Shown: positions 38,199-46,947, counted from the stretch's first letter. The stretch: 64,000 bases of DNA from Leifsonia sp. CL147 (GCF_900114565.1 NZ_FOTM01000008.1:67860-131859), one strand, 5' to 3'. Translations and numbers: made by a program. The notes: generated from the letters alone by a model not told the origin.

Positions 38199-38280
38199 TC
38201 GTGCATTCTGTGCAGGAGGGGCGGGGAGGGCCGTGGGGGCGCCTCGGCCGGCCGGGGATGGCTGTGCCAGACTGGGCCGG

Positions 38281-39414
38281 ATGCCCCCCATGCTACCGGC
38301 CGCGTTCACGACGAGAGCGAGCCTCGCCACGGTTCTGCCGAGTTCGCTGGCCGCCGTCTCAGCCGGTGCGAACGAGCTGGGGCTGCCTCCGCTGGAGCAC
38401 GTCGTGGTGATCGTCGTCGACGGACTCGGTGCGGCGTCGCTGCGCGCCAGAGCCGGGCATGCGCGCACGCTTGCGCCGCTGCTGGGCAAGGCGACCACCA
38501 TCGATGCCGGGTTCCCCACGACGACGGCCGCCGCTCTCGCGACGCTGACGACGGGGACGACTCCCGGCGAGCACGGGCTGGTCGGCTACCGCGTCCGCGA
38601 TGGGGCCGGACGGCTCACCAACCAGCTGAGCGGCTGGGATGCGGCCATGCATCCGGACACCTGGCAGCGCTCGCGGACGGTGTTCGAGCGCGCAGCGGAC
38701 CAGGGGGTCCGGGCCCGGGCGATCGGGCTCCCCAAATTCGAGAACACCGGCTTCACCGCGGCCGTGCTGCGTGGAGCGGAGTTCACCGGCGTGTCCAAGC
38801 TGGCCGACCGGTTCGCGGCCGCTGCCGACATCGTCGCGTCGCCGGGTCCCGGGCTGACGTACCTCTACGTCGCCGAACTCGACCAACTGGCGCACGCACG
38901 CGGCTGGGAGTCCCCGGAGTGGACGGCCGCCCTGGAGACGGTGGATGCGCTGGTCGCCGGCTTCGCCCGTGGCCTCGGCCCCGGCCGGGGGGCCCTGCTC
39001 ACGGCCGATCACGGTGTCGTGGATGTTCCGCACAGCGGCCACATCCTCTACGACACCGCTCCGGAGCTTCTGGAGGGTGTCGCCGGGATCGCGGGCGAGC
39101 CGCGGCTCCTCCACCTCTATCTGGAGGACGGCGCCCCGCCCGAGGCCGTGGCTGATCGCTGGCGCGACTCCGAGGGCGAGCGCTCGTGGGTGGCGACGCG
39201 GTCAGAGGCGATCGGTGCCGGCTGGTTCGGGCCGAGCGTCCATCCCGAGGTGGCGCCGCGGATCGGGGATGTGCTGGTCGCCGCCCGCAAGCGGATCGCC
39301 TATTACGACGGACGCGACCCGCAGCGCACCGGCCGCAACATGGTGGGCCAGCACGGATCGCTCACGCCGGAGGAGACGCGGGTTCCCCTGCTGCGCTTCG
39401 GAGCGGCAGGCTGA
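38281..39414 (+). CDS. Type I phosphodiesterase / nucleotide pyrophosphatase family protein
   Basis: 377 residues, alkaline-phosphatase superfamily. Metal ligands and nucleophile in order: Asp in [13 protein letters not shown], Thr in [15 protein letters not shown], Asp/His in [13 protein letters not shown], Asp-His in [12 protein letters not shown], His in [10 protein letters not shown]. No signal peptide, so probably cytoplasmic. ATG at 38281 begins directly downstream of divergent parC. The last 53 bases overlap the 3' end of the convergent acyltransferase gene. Substrate unknown. Confidence 0.9.
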   Translation: MPPMLPAAFTTRASLATVLPSSLAAVSAGANELGLPPLEHVVVIVVDGLGAASLRARAGHARTLAPLLGKATTIDAGFPTTTAAALATLTTGTTPGEHGLVGYRVRDGAGRLTNQLSGWDAAMHPDTWQRSRTVFERAADQGVRARAIGLPKFENTGFTAAVLRGAEFTGVSKLADRFAAAADIVASPGPGLTYLYVAELDQLAHARGWESPEWTAALETVDALVAGFARGLGPGRGALLTADHGVVDVPHSGHILYDTAPELLEGVAGIAGEPRLLHLYLEDGAPPEAVADRWRDSEGERSWVATRSEAIGAGWFGPSVHPEVAPRIGDVLVAARKRIAYYDGRDPQRTGRNMVGQHGSLTPEETRVPLLRFGAAG

Positions 39415-40660
39415 GCTCGCCCGCGACCGGATGCGGGGCGTGGTGCGGCACGTGCTGTGCTGCCGCGGCGGACGTCGTCTCGGGCGTCGGAACCTCATCG
39501 GCGGTCGTGCGCGACCCGATCCCGAACCGCTCGATCCAGTAGGCGAATCCGCGGCCGGGTCCCCAGCCCTTCAGCGACATCGCCTTGCTCTCGAGGAACC
39601 GCCAGCTGAGCCACGAGAGCGCGAGCACGATGATCGCTGCGCCGAGGATCATCGGGATGACGCCGAGTTTGTAGAGACCGAAGTAGGCGAGCGTCTGCTG
39701 CACCGGGAATGCGTACAGGTAGACGCCGTACGAGATGTCGTTCTTCTGCCCGATCGTCCGCAGCCGGCCGGGGATGGCGGATCCGACCCACAGGATGAAG
39801 TAGACGCCCGCCGGAACGCCGACGACGGCGTACCCGCCGTTCAGCAGCGTCCACGCGAGCACCACACCGGCGGCGATCCCGAAGCGCGGGGTGAGCGGGA
39901 TGGAGCGCGAGTACACCGCGAACACCGACCCGATGGCGAACGGATAGGCCAGAAGCAGGAACTGCGGGTCGCCGAGCGGCGGGAAGACCGCTCCCATCGT
40001 CCCCGGGCTGACCAGTTGCACGATCTGGCCGGCGAAGATGACGGCCGCGACCGCGACGACCACCGGTCGCGCCTTCGCCAGGACTCCCGCGGCGAGGAGG
40101 ACCGCGACCATCAGGTAGCAGGCCCATTCGTACGAGAGGGTCCAGGTGGAGCCGTTGAAGACGCTGGCGTGCGCGCCGAGACCGTAGGGGGTGGAGTAGC
40201 GGAAGACGTCGAGGATGCCCCAGGCGCCGACATGCAGCGTCCAGTTGGAGGCGAGGTAGTGCCAGGGGCTGGCTGCGGATCGCGCGAAGTAGTCGGCGAT
40301 CGCGTGACCGTCGAGCGTCCAGATCACCGGCCCGAGGACGAATGCGGACAGCAACAGGACGAGGAAGAACGCGGGGAAGATGCGGAGGACGCGGCGCCAG
40401 AGGAACTGCATCACATCCGCCGACATCCCGCTCTTCGTGATCAGGTAGCCGCTGATGGCGAAGAAGCCGGCCACCGCCAGCGAGCCGAGGTTCGACTGGC
40501 CGTGCGTGATCCCGGTTCCCGGATCGTGGCCGAAGCCGCCGAGAGGGAAGGTGTGCGAGACCAGGACCGCCAGCGCGAGAACGAGACGGATCAGGCCGAG
40601 CGCGTTGTCATGCCCGCGGAGGGCAGAACTGATCGTCCGTGCAGGGTCCGTTGAGAGCAT
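39362..40660 (-). CDS. Membrane acyltransferase (acyltransferase family 3, OafA-like)
   Basis: 432 residues, about ten membrane helices. Signature: GLIRLVLALAVLVSHTFPLGG (His), GSLAVAGFFAISGYLITKSG, FLWRRVLRIFPAFFL, and C-terminal KNDISYGVYLYAFPVQQTL. The last motif is also in the acyltransferase at 11673-12794 (ENDVSYGTYIYAFPVQQVL), so the two are clear paralogues. Start ATG 40660, or the in-frame GTG at 40666. Likely modifies an exported glycan or lipid. The tail overlaps the preceding convergent gene by 53 bases. Confidence 0.88.
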   Translation of the reverse strand: MLSTDPARTISSALRGHDNALGLIRLVLALAVLVSHTFPLGGFGHDPGTGITHGQSNLGSLAVAGFFAISGYLITKSGMSADVMQFLWRRVLRIFPAFFLVLLLSAFVLGPVIWTLDGHAIADYFARSAASPWHYLASNWTLHVGAWGILDVFRYSTPYGLGAHASVFNGSTWTLSYEWACYLMVAVLLAAGVLAKARPVVVAVAAVIFAGQIVQLVSPGTMGAVFPPLGDPQFLLLAYPFAIGSVFAVYSRSIPLTPRFGIAAGVVLAWTLLNGGYAVVGVPAGVYFILWVGSAIPGRLRTIGQKNDISYGVYLYAFPVQQTLAYFGLYKLGVIPMILGAAIIVLALSWLSWRFLESKAMSLKGWGPGRGFAYWIERFGIGSRTTADEVPTPETTSAAAAQHVPHHAPHPVAGELSLPLRSAAGEPASPPA

Positions 40661-40753
40661 TCCCACAGGATACGGGACGATCGGCGGTCGGCGTTCCGCC
40701 GCGCGCGGGAACTCAGCGCTCCCGGAGACTCAGCTGCGGCGCCCGCTGGAGCA

Positions 40754-41884
40754 TCAGGCCAGGTCGTCGTCCGTCCGGGCGCCGAAGACGATCTCGTCCC
40801 AGCTCGGCATGGCCGCGCGGCCCTTCTTGCGCGCCGACGGCTGCGGGCCCGAGTCGTTCGACGGGGCGCTCGGGGGAGCCGGGACGTCGAGGGGCAGCGG
40901 CGGCTGCTCGGCGACGGGAGGACGCTCGGCGGCCAGCGGACGCTCCTCGACGAGACGGAACGGCGTCGGGATCTCGATCGGCGTGGTCGCAGCGGGCGGC
41001 TGCGGCTGGCCGGCAGCGGGACCGTCTTCGTAGGCCGCCGCCTCGCGCTCGCCCCGGCGGCGGCGCAGAGCCTCCAGCAGGTCGGCGGTCTGGTGGAGGT
41101 CGCGAGGGGCGTCATCCGACCGCTTGATCGCCGAGACGGCGATGGAGTTGTTGGTCCCCGGCGTCCGGGGCGGCAGCGGCTCGATCGGAGAGGTGACCTC
41201 GGGGCCGAGCAGGTCCGCGGACGGCGGCGGGAAGGTGAACGCACCGCTGTCGAAGCGGGAGGTGTCCGGCTCGCCCTCGTGCGGCAGCACGGCGCGCAGC
41301 CGGGGGATGAGCGTCCCGCCGCGCAGCTCTCCCGCCTGGGAGAGCGTGGTCGCCTCGGAGTTCAGTGGCGCGAGGGCGTGCTTGCGCGCGTCGTACGACC
41401 AGCGGGCATCGTGGTCGATGGTGTCCGCCGTGAACTCGAGCTTGACGATCCAGCCGGTCTCGCTGTCCTTCCAGCTCGCCCAGCGCTCGCCGGCGACACC
41501 GAGGGACGCCAGACGTTCGCGGATGACGCTTCCGAACGTCTCCTGCTCGCCGAGCGGGTCGACCGCGTCGGAGGTGTGGACGGGGACGCTGAGGGCGCTC
41601 GCCACGATGTGCTCGCGCTCGGCGATGATCGGTCCCTCGAAACGCTGAACGTAGTCCAGCGGCGCTCCGGTGACGGCCGCCACATCCTCGGCGGACATGC
41701 CGGAGCGGATGTGCGCCTGGACCTCGCGCGGTGAGAGCTTGGGCGCGTCGGCGGGCGTCTCCTGACGCACCTGGCGCACCTTCGACTGCAACGCCTCGTC
41801 GACGGCGATGCGGAACCGCTCACCGTCGTCGCCGACGGCGACGAGTGCACCGTTCTCGACCCCGATGACCTTCAAATCCTGCAT
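40754..41884 (-). CDS. sepH: Cell division protein SepH
   Basis: 376 residues. The N-terminal DUF3071 domain (MQDLKVIGVENGALVAV, LSPREVQAHIRSGMSAEDVAAVTG with a helix-turn-helix look, ETGWIVKLEFT) is followed by a long Pro-rich disordered middle, and a conserved C-terminal motif KKGRAAMPSWDEIVFGA. In Streptomyces and mycobacteria SepH binds FtsZ and promotes its assembly. Start ATG 41884; the extra 31 upstream codons are not conserved. Divergent from the DUF4193 gene, the usual neighbour. Confidence 0.93.
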   Translation of the reverse strand: MQDLKVIGVENGALVAVGDDGERFRIAVDEALQSKVRQVRQETPADAPKLSPREVQAHIRSGMSAEDVAAVTGAPLDYVQRFEGPIIAEREHIVASALSVPVHTSDAVDPLGEQETFGSVIRERLASLGVAGERWASWKDSETGWIVKLEFTADTIDHDARWSYDARKHALAPLNSEATTLSQAGELRGGTLIPRLRAVLPHEGEPDTSRFDSGAFTFPPPSADLLGPEVTSPIEPLPPRTPGTNNSIAVSAIKRSDDAPRDLHQTADLLEALRRRRGEREAAAYEDGPAAGQPQPPAATTPIEIPTPFRLVEERPLAAERPPVAEQPPLPLDVPAPPSAPSNDSGPQPSARKKGRAAMPSWDEIVFGARTDDDLA

Positions 41885-42089
41885 GTGGATTGCCTTCCGA
41901 GCTCGTTCGTACGGGCCCAGGATGACACGGAGAACCGGGCAATCCGGGGAATATCCCGGGCGTGCCGGAAGTTGCACTGGCAGCGATCGCTGAAAGGGTC
42001 CTGGATGGTTTTGCTATTCGGGGGCGATTGATGCAAACTATGGCCGCCGATTGCGAGAATCGGCCGCTACATACGAGAAGTGGATGGGC

Positions 42090-42383
42090 ATGGCAACGGA
42101 TTACGACGCACCACGGAAGACCGAGGACGACTCCGAGTCGATCGAGGCCCTCAAGGAGCGTGTCCCGGACAAGATGTCGGGTGTCGTGGACGTCGAGGAC
42201 GCCGACAATCCCGGTGGCTACGAGCTGCCCGGTGCCGACCTCTCCGACCTCGACCTCGATGTCGTGGTGCTCCCTCCCCAGGCGGACGAGTTCACCTGCG
42301 TGAACTGCTTCCTGGTGAAGCACCGTTCGCAGATCGACCACGAGACCAAGCTCGGGCCGATCTGCGTGGAGTGCGCTGCGTAA
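42090..42383 (+). CDS. DUF4193 zinc-ribbon protein
   Basis: 97 residues: MATDYDAPRKTEDDSESIE, an acidic middle, and a zinc-ribbon C-terminus with FTCVNCFLVKHRSQ and GPICVECAA (two C-x2-C pairs). Conserved across actinobacteria beside sepH; function unknown. ATG 42090 is the family start. The segment holding its leader and first codons (about 42040-42112) has been copied into the toxin locus at 45091-45163. Confidence 0.94.
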   Translation: MATDYDAPRKTEDDSESIEALKERVPDKMSGVVDVEDADNPGGYELPGADLSDLDLDVVVLPPQADEFTCVNCFLVKHRSQIDHETKLGPICVECAA

Positions 42384-42518
42384 GCACCGGGTCGCTTGAT
42401 CGACATTCACCTCACGCGCGTTCTCGCATCACGATTCGCCGCATAGCGCGTCCCAAGAAGTAACGGGCGTCGGTGCCCACTCGTCGGAGTGGGCGCGTCC
42501 GTGGGCGAGGGGTGTGGT

Positions 42519-42806
42519 GTGAGCGGAAGAGTCGCGGTCGATACGGGCCGCTTGCGGGCGTGGGGACAGTTGCTGTCGGAGGCGCAGGCCGAACGTGGGC
42601 GTCGGGTGGCCGACGGGCGCGACATCGGTTCTGGCGCGTCCGTGAGCGCGGTGGAGAGGTTCACCGAGTATTGGGTGCCCGCGGTGTCGGTGGTGGCCGA
42701 CACTGTCGACGCTCTGGCGACGGCGGCGCGGTCGGCGGCGGACGCGTACGAGCGCCGGGACGCGAAGAGCGCTTCGTCGTTCGACGGAGGTGCACGTGCG
42801 ATCTGA
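42519..42806 (+). CDS. WXG100/ESX-like small partner protein
   Basis: 95 residues, predicted to be an all-helical hairpin: VAVDTGRLRAWGQLLSEAQAERG, then SAVERFTEYWVPAVSVVADTVDALATAARSAADAYERRD. Length, helix content and position directly before a WXG100-like effector fit a type VII secretion partner, though no W-x-G is present. GTG start 42519 after GGGCGAGGGG. Its end overlaps the start of the effector by 11 bases, so the two are co-translated. No secretion machinery genes are in the window. Confidence 0.65.
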   Translation: MSGRVAVDTGRLRAWGQLLSEAQAERGRRVADGRDIGSGASVSAVERFTEYWVPAVSVVADTVDALATAARSAADAYERRDAKSASSFDGGARAI

Positions 42807-44427
42807 GGACTGGTCTGCCGTCGGGTTGTCGTCCGATCCGACGCCGGGGGAACCGGAATCGGTGGATGCGCTGTCGTCTGCGTTGATGGCGGAGGCGGAG
42901 CGGTTGTGGCACGTGTCGGACAGGGTCTCCCGGGTCCTGTCGGATCTCGATGGCTCGCACTGGTCCGGAGCCGCGGCGGAGGCGTTCGCGGGTCGGCTGC
43001 GTGCGGTGACCGACGGGGCGAAGGCGGCGTCTGATCGGCATGTGGAAGCGGCGGACGCATCGCGACGCTGGTGCGGCGAGTTGTGGGCGGCGCAGGAGGA
43101 CGCCGACGCCGCGCTGCGGGAGGCGGAGGAGGCGCTGGAGCATCTGTCGACGGCGAAGGCGTTACCGGCGGACGTGGTGAGCGCTCCTGCCCGCGTTGCC
43201 GAGGCCGAGCAGCGGGTCGCGGAGGCGAAGGCCAAGGCGCGACATGCGCAGCAGGAGCATGCCGAGGCTGAGGCGAGATTCGTCGCAGCGTTGGACGCCA
43301 CGCTGCACGGCGCTCGGCCCCGCGTCCCGGTCGGGCAGTTGGAGGACTTCCTCGATACGTTCAGCACTGCGGCGTTCGTCCTCCCGGCCAGCACCACGAC
43401 GAAGTCCACGAAGGCCACGAGCGAGAAGCTGCTGAAGGAGGTCGAGCTTCAGTACCGCACGTGCCGCACGGAGGCGGAGTGGGCCGCCTGGGCGAAGAAG
43501 AACGGGTACGCCCCAGCGGAGGTGATCGCCGCGCTGAAGAAGATGAAGCCGGACGACCTCAAACGGTTCAACCAGCTGATCGCCCATGGCGGCATCGCCG
43601 GGGGTCTCGCGTCGTGGCTGTTCGAGGGAGCCCGGTCCCGTAAGGATGTGGCATGGCTCCACGACCACCTGCCGTCGCTTGAGCCGCAGATCCCGGGCGG
43701 GACTTTCTGGAACGAGTGGGACGACATCGATCTCTCCTGGCCGTTCGGGCCGGAAGACATCAACCAGGGTGGCGTGAACGACTGCTGGTGGCTGGCGACA
43801 CTCGCCGCCTACGCCGACACCCCGGAAGGGGCGAACTGGCTCAAGGACCACATCCACGACAACGGAAACGGCAGCTACACCGTCACGCTGTACCGTGACG
43901 GGAAACCGATCAAGGTCACCGTCACCGACTACTTCCCCGCTGTGAAGGGCAAGGATGGAAGGACGTACCCCTATGGCGCCTATAGAGGCGACGAGCCGAA
44001 TTGGGTGTCGATCTTCGAGAAGGCGCGGGCGGCGATGCCGGATACCGGGTCGTATGATTTTGTCAACGGCTTCTACTCGGTGTTCAACAAGGACTTCGGC
44101 TCCGGTGGGGCCATGGAGACCCTGACCGGGGATCCCGCCCACTGGTTCTCGCCTCCTGGCCCTCACAGGGCGGACACGCACAGTGCGTCCGAGCTTCGCG
44201 GCGACCTGGAAGAGGGGCGACCAATCACTGTCACCACGGCATTCCCAGGCCGTGAGGACATGGTCAACTGGCACGTCTATACGGTGATGGCGATTGACGA
44301 GCAGGGGAATGTCGCCCTGCGCAATCCCTGGGGACCGGGTGACGGAACCATGCCCGAGTATGTTCATCTGACCTTCGAAGAGATGTGCAGAGCAGGCTGG
44401 TACGTGAACATCGGGGCGCCGAAGTGA
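42796..44427 (+). CDS. WXG100-like effector with C-terminal calpain-family protease domain
   Basis: 543 residues. Residues about 20-110 form a WXG100-like helical hairpin (SHWSGAAAEAFAGRL at 55-69), followed by coiled coil to 165 and a helical linker. The C-terminal domain (about 300-543) is a C2 calpain-like cysteine protease: Cys330 in INQGGVNDCWWLATLAAYA, His493 in NWHVYTVMAID, Asn510 in LRNPWGPG. The catalytic triad is complete. GTG 42796 is chosen because GGAGG lies 5 bases upstream. No signal peptide. Likely a secreted antibacterial or host-directed toxin; the target is unknown. Confidence 0.82.
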   Translation: MRSEDWSAVGLSSDPTPGEPESVDALSSALMAEAERLWHVSDRVSRVLSDLDGSHWSGAAAEAFAGRLRAVTDGAKAASDRHVEAADASRRWCGELWAAQEDADAALREAEEALEHLSTAKALPADVVSAPARVAEAEQRVAEAKAKARHAQQEHAEAEARFVAALDATLHGARPRVPVGQLEDFLDTFSTAAFVLPASTTTKSTKATSEKLLKEVELQYRTCRTEAEWAAWAKKNGYAPAEVIAALKKMKPDDLKRFNQLIAHGGIAGGLASWLFEGARSRKDVAWLHDHLPSLEPQIPGGTFWNEWDDIDLSWPFGPEDINQGGVNDCWWLATLAAYADTPEGANWLKDHIHDNGNGSYTVTLYRDGKPIKVTVTDYFPAVKGKDGRTYPYGAYRGDEPNWVSIFEKARAAMPDTGSYDFVNGFYSVFNKDFGSGGAMETLTGDPAHWFSPPGPHRADTHSASELRGDLEEGRPITVTTAFPGREDMVNWHVYTVMAIDEQGNVALRNPWGPGDGTMPEYVHLTFEEMCRAGWYVNIGAPK

Positions 44428-45026
44428 GCTGGCCGGTCCTGTCTCGGCGACGACGGCTTGTCAGGGGCTGGGTGATCACTTTCGCGCTGATTGCCGTCGC
44501 GGCTGCAGGGGTTTCGGTCATAGCCGTGATGAACGCCCCGGAAGCTGCTCCGGCTCCGCCGCCTGGGACGAATGTGACTGCAACGGCAACCGGCTCAGGG
44601 CTTGGGGCTCCCGGCCCAAACCTTCAGTTCAGGTTGGCTGGGACTTCCTCAGCGGAAGTGAATGCCTGCTGGATCGGTTTACTGATCCGGTGGGGCGCCC
44701 CTGGGAAGAGCACCACTGGCCTGAGGAATGGTTTCAAGATCTATCAGAGCACGAATGCCTATTCGAAGAGCCTGCTCGGCGGTCATAGCTCTCCAGAGCA
44801 TTCCTCCAGTCCCAATCAGAACACCTGGGGCGAGGAATACGTTGTGGAGCAGGCGAAGGTCGGTCATACGTATCGCCATGGACCGGTGGTGATTCGGGTT
44901 CTCGGGACGTGGCAGTCGTCGAAGTCCGCGGACGACAGGCGGGGGTATCTGCATGTCTCGTTCGATGAGGGCGAGATCGTCTGCCCGCCGCTGCCTGCGG
45001 ATACGGTCGAGGTCGCGGGGCAGTGA
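44424..45026 (+). CDS. Putative immunity protein, copy 1 (membrane-anchored)
   Basis: 200 residues: short basic N-terminus (LSRRRRLVRGW), one membrane helix (VITFALIAVAAAGVSVIAVM), Pro-rich stretch APAPPPGTN, then an outer domain ending KVGHTYRHGPVVIRVLGTW and PPLPADTVEVAGQ. GTG overlaps the effector TGA by four bases. Position right after the effector and the presence of two more copies suggest immunity; the topology places the protective domain outside the membrane. No known family recognised. Confidence 0.65.
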   Translation: MSWPVLSRRRRLVRGWVITFALIAVAAAGVSVIAVMNAPEAAPAPPPGTNVTATATGSGLGAPGPNLQFRLAGTSSAEVNACWIGLLIRWGAPGKSTTGLRNGFKIYQSTNAYSKSLLGGHSSPEHSSSPNQNTWGEEYVVEQAKVGHTYRHGPVVIRVLGTWQSSKSADDRRGYLHVSFDEGEIVCPPLPADTVEVAGQ

Positions 45027-45363
45027 GCAGGCCGATCCAACGTGAGGGATCCCGTCAGATTCGCGGGTGGCGTTGGAGCGGGCGAAGGTTATGGCCGCCG
45101 ATCGCGAGAATCGGCCGTTACGACGAGAAGTGGATGGGCATGGCAACGGATTACGACCCACCGTCACCGCGGCGTTCACAGGCCGGGGGGACATGGTGGA
45201 CTGGCACGTCTATACCGTGACCGGGATTGACGAGCAGGGTAATGTCACCCTGCGCAATCCCTGGGGGCCGGGTGACCGTGACAAGCCGGAGATCCTCCAT
45301 CTGACATTCGACGAGATGTGCAGAGCAGGCTGGTACCTGAACATCGGGGCGCCGCCGAAATGA
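45023..45363 (+). pseudogene. Composite remnant: immunity N-terminus, DUF4193 5' copy, orphan effector tail 1
   Basis: Three pieces in order. 45023-45068 encodes MSRPIQREGSRQIRGW, the N-terminus of the chimera at 45959, starting at a GTGA overlap. 45091-45163 is a copy of the DUF4193 leader and start. 45163-45363 encodes an effector C-terminal tail (GDMVDWHVYTVTGIDEQGN, ending NIGAPPK) matching effector residues about 478-543, with His and Asn of the triad but no Cys. The tail is in a different frame from the two upstream starts, so no full protein is expected. Its TGA still overlaps the next immunity ATG. Confidence 0.75.
45091..45163 (+). repeat. Copy of DUF4193 leader and start region
   Basis: About 73 bases match 42040-42112 with few changes: a run from ATGGCCGCCGAT through AATCGGCCG, then ACGAGAAGTGGATGGGCATG and the first codons of DUF4193 up to TTACGAC. 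One 3-base deletion and a few substitutions separate the copies. It lies inside the array, in the same orientation as its source. Confidence 0.85.
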
Positions 45364-45962
45364 GCGGGCCGGTCCTGTCTCCGGGGCACCGCCGGGTCCG
45401 GGGGTGGTTGATTGCTCTAGCGGTCTTCGTTGTGGCGGCGGCAGGGGTTGCGGCCGTCATCATCGTGAATGTCCCGGAAACTCCACCGCCGATGCCGGCG
45501 GGGACGAATGTGGTGGTGACGACCCACGGGACGGGGCCAGGGAGACCCGTCCCGGATGTCCCGCCCGGTAAATCCGGGCCAAGCTCTCGTGACATAAACG
45601 GGTGTTCGGTGGGCGTTCGGAGCGACTCTGTGGTGGCCGCCAAGTATCTCACCGCCGAATCCGTCGCCTTCCAGTTCGCCCAGGTCACCGAGAACGTGCC
45701 CGAGACCACCCCGGGCGGTAGGCCGCATCCGTTTGTGATGTCAGGTCCAAACCGCAACCGTTGGAGCGAGCTGTATGACATGAAGGGGGCGAAAGTGGGT
45801 CATACGTATCGTCATGGCCCGGTGGTGATCCGAGTGCTCGGGACGTGGCAGTCGTCGAAGTCCGCGGACGACAAGCGTGGGTACCTGCATGTCTCGTTCG
45901 ATGAGGGCGAGATCGTCTGCCCGCCGCTGCCTGCGGAAACGGTCGAGGTCGCGGGGCAATGA
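45360..45962 (+). CDS. Putative immunity protein, copy 2
   Basis: 200 residues, the same length and layout as copy 1: N-terminal basic patch, membrane helix LIALAVFVVAAAGVAAVIIV, PPPMPAGTN, outer domain. The last 75 or so residues (from KGAKVGHTYRHG to the end) are almost identical to copy 1, while the middle (DINGCSVGVRSDSVVAAKYL) differs strongly. ATG overlaps the stop of orphan tail 1 (ATGA). The variable middle with constant ends is what would be expected if the copies recognise different effector variants. Confidence 0.68.
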   Translation: MSGPVLSPGHRRVRGWLIALAVFVVAAAGVAAVIIVNVPETPPPMPAGTNVVVTTHGTGPGRPVPDVPPGKSGPSSRDINGCSVGVRSDSVVAAKYLTAESVAFQFAQVTENVPETTPGGRPHPFVMSGPNRNRWSELYDMKGAKVGHTYRHGPVVIRVLGTWQSSKSADDKRGYLHVSFDEGEIVCPPLPAETVEVAGQ

Positions 45963-46315
45963 GCAGGCCGATCCAACGTGAGGGATCCCGTCAGATTCGC
46001 GGGTGGCACATCACCGCGGCCGTTCTTCTTGCGGGGGCAGTGATGATTGCGGTTGTCGTTCTTGTGGGCATTCCGGAGACTCCGCCGCCGTCGCCGGCGG
46101 GAACGAATGCCGTGCTGACGACACGGGGCACCGGCCCGGGGGACATGGTGGACTGGCACGTCCATACCGTGACGGGGATTGACGAGCAGGGTAATGTCAC
46201 CCTGCGCAATCCCTGGGGACCGGGTGACGACGACCACCCGGAGTACTTGCATCTGACATTCGACGAGATGTGCAGAGCAGGCTGGTACGCGAACATCGGG
46301 GCGCCACCGAAATGA
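45959..46315 (+). CDS. Chimeric protein: immunity-type N-terminus fused to effector tail 2
   Basis: 118 residues in one open frame. Residues 1-61 are immunity-like (MSRPIQREGSRQIRGW, helix ITAAVLLAGAVMIAVVVLV, PPPSPAGTN, TTRGTGPG); the rest is the effector C-terminus (DMVDWHVHTVTGIDEQGN through NIGAPPK), with the catalytic His and Asn but no Cys domain. The joint falls at a GC-rich GGCCCGGGGGACATGG stretch shared in part with the effector. It starts at an ATGA overlap with copy 2. It may be a recombination by-product or an expressed membrane-tethered decoy. Confidence 0.6.
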   Translation: MSRPIQREGSRQIRGWHITAAVLLAGAVMIAVVVLVGIPETPPPSPAGTNAVLTTRGTGPGDMVDWHVHTVTGIDEQGNVTLRNPWGPGDDDHPEYLHLTFDEMCRAGWYANIGAPPK

Positions 46316-46891
46316 GCGCCCCGGTGCAGCCTCCACGTAGGCCCCGAGCACGCAAGTGGTTGATCGCCCTTGCGGTCCTTGTCGTTGCGGCGGCAACCGT
46401 TGCGGTTGTTGTCATTGCGAATATTCCGGAGAATCCGCCCCCGATGCCGCCCGGTACGAACCTGGTGCTGACGACGCGGGGCACCGGCCCAGGAGCGCCG
46501 GTGCCAGATCTCCCCTCCAGACAAACGAGTGCTGGCCGCAACTGGCGCAAACGGGTGCACCGTGAGTTTTATCACCGGCGTGGCTGGGATTACCGCCGAT
46601 TCGGTTTCCGTCTTGATCAGGCAAGGGGCGTGGAATGCGCCGGGCGACGAGGAGACTCCGTTGCGGGTGTCGGGCCCGAATCAGAACACGTGGGGTGAAC
46701 AGTACGTATTGAAGGGGGCGAAAGTGGGTCATACGTATCGTCATGGACCGGTCGTGATCCGAGTGCTCGGGACGTGGCAGTCGTCGAAGTCCGCGGACGA
46801 CAAGCGTGGGTACCTGCATGTCTCGTTCGACGAGAGCGAGATCGTCTGCCCGCCGCTGCCTGCGGAAACGGTCGAGGTCGCGGGGCAATGA
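46312..46891 (+). pseudogene. Putative immunity protein, copy 3, frameshifted
   Basis: Starts at ATG 46312 (ATGA overlap) with a normal N-terminus (MSAPVQPPRRPRARKW, helix LIALAVLVVAAATVAVVVI, PPPMPPGTN). After PVPDLP, near 46510-46520 in a C-rich run, the frame shifts. The remainder continues one frame over as VLAATGANGCTVS, then NQNTWGEQYVLKGAKVGHTYRHG, to the usual EVAGQ end at 46891. A single one-base change accounts for it, so it is a recent pseudogene, a sequencing error or phase variation. Confidence 0.75.
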
Positions 46892-46947
46892 GCAGGCCGA
46901 TCCAACGCGGAGCACTGAGCGGACCGGTGCGAGTTCCCGGCGCTTAG
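46888..46947 (+). pseudogene. Remnant start of a further array module
   Basis: ATGAGCAGGCCGATCCAACG, the same start as the modules at 45023 and 45959, again at an ATGA overlap, but the frame ends after 19 codons inside the 3' end of the convergent DUF3093 gene. It marks the broken right edge of the array. Confidence 0.65.

Noticed and set aside
42519-44427. Complete type VII secretion locus
   Set aside because: Only a WXG100-like partner and an effector are present; no EccC/EssC ATPase, EccB, EccD or mycosin gene was found in the window.
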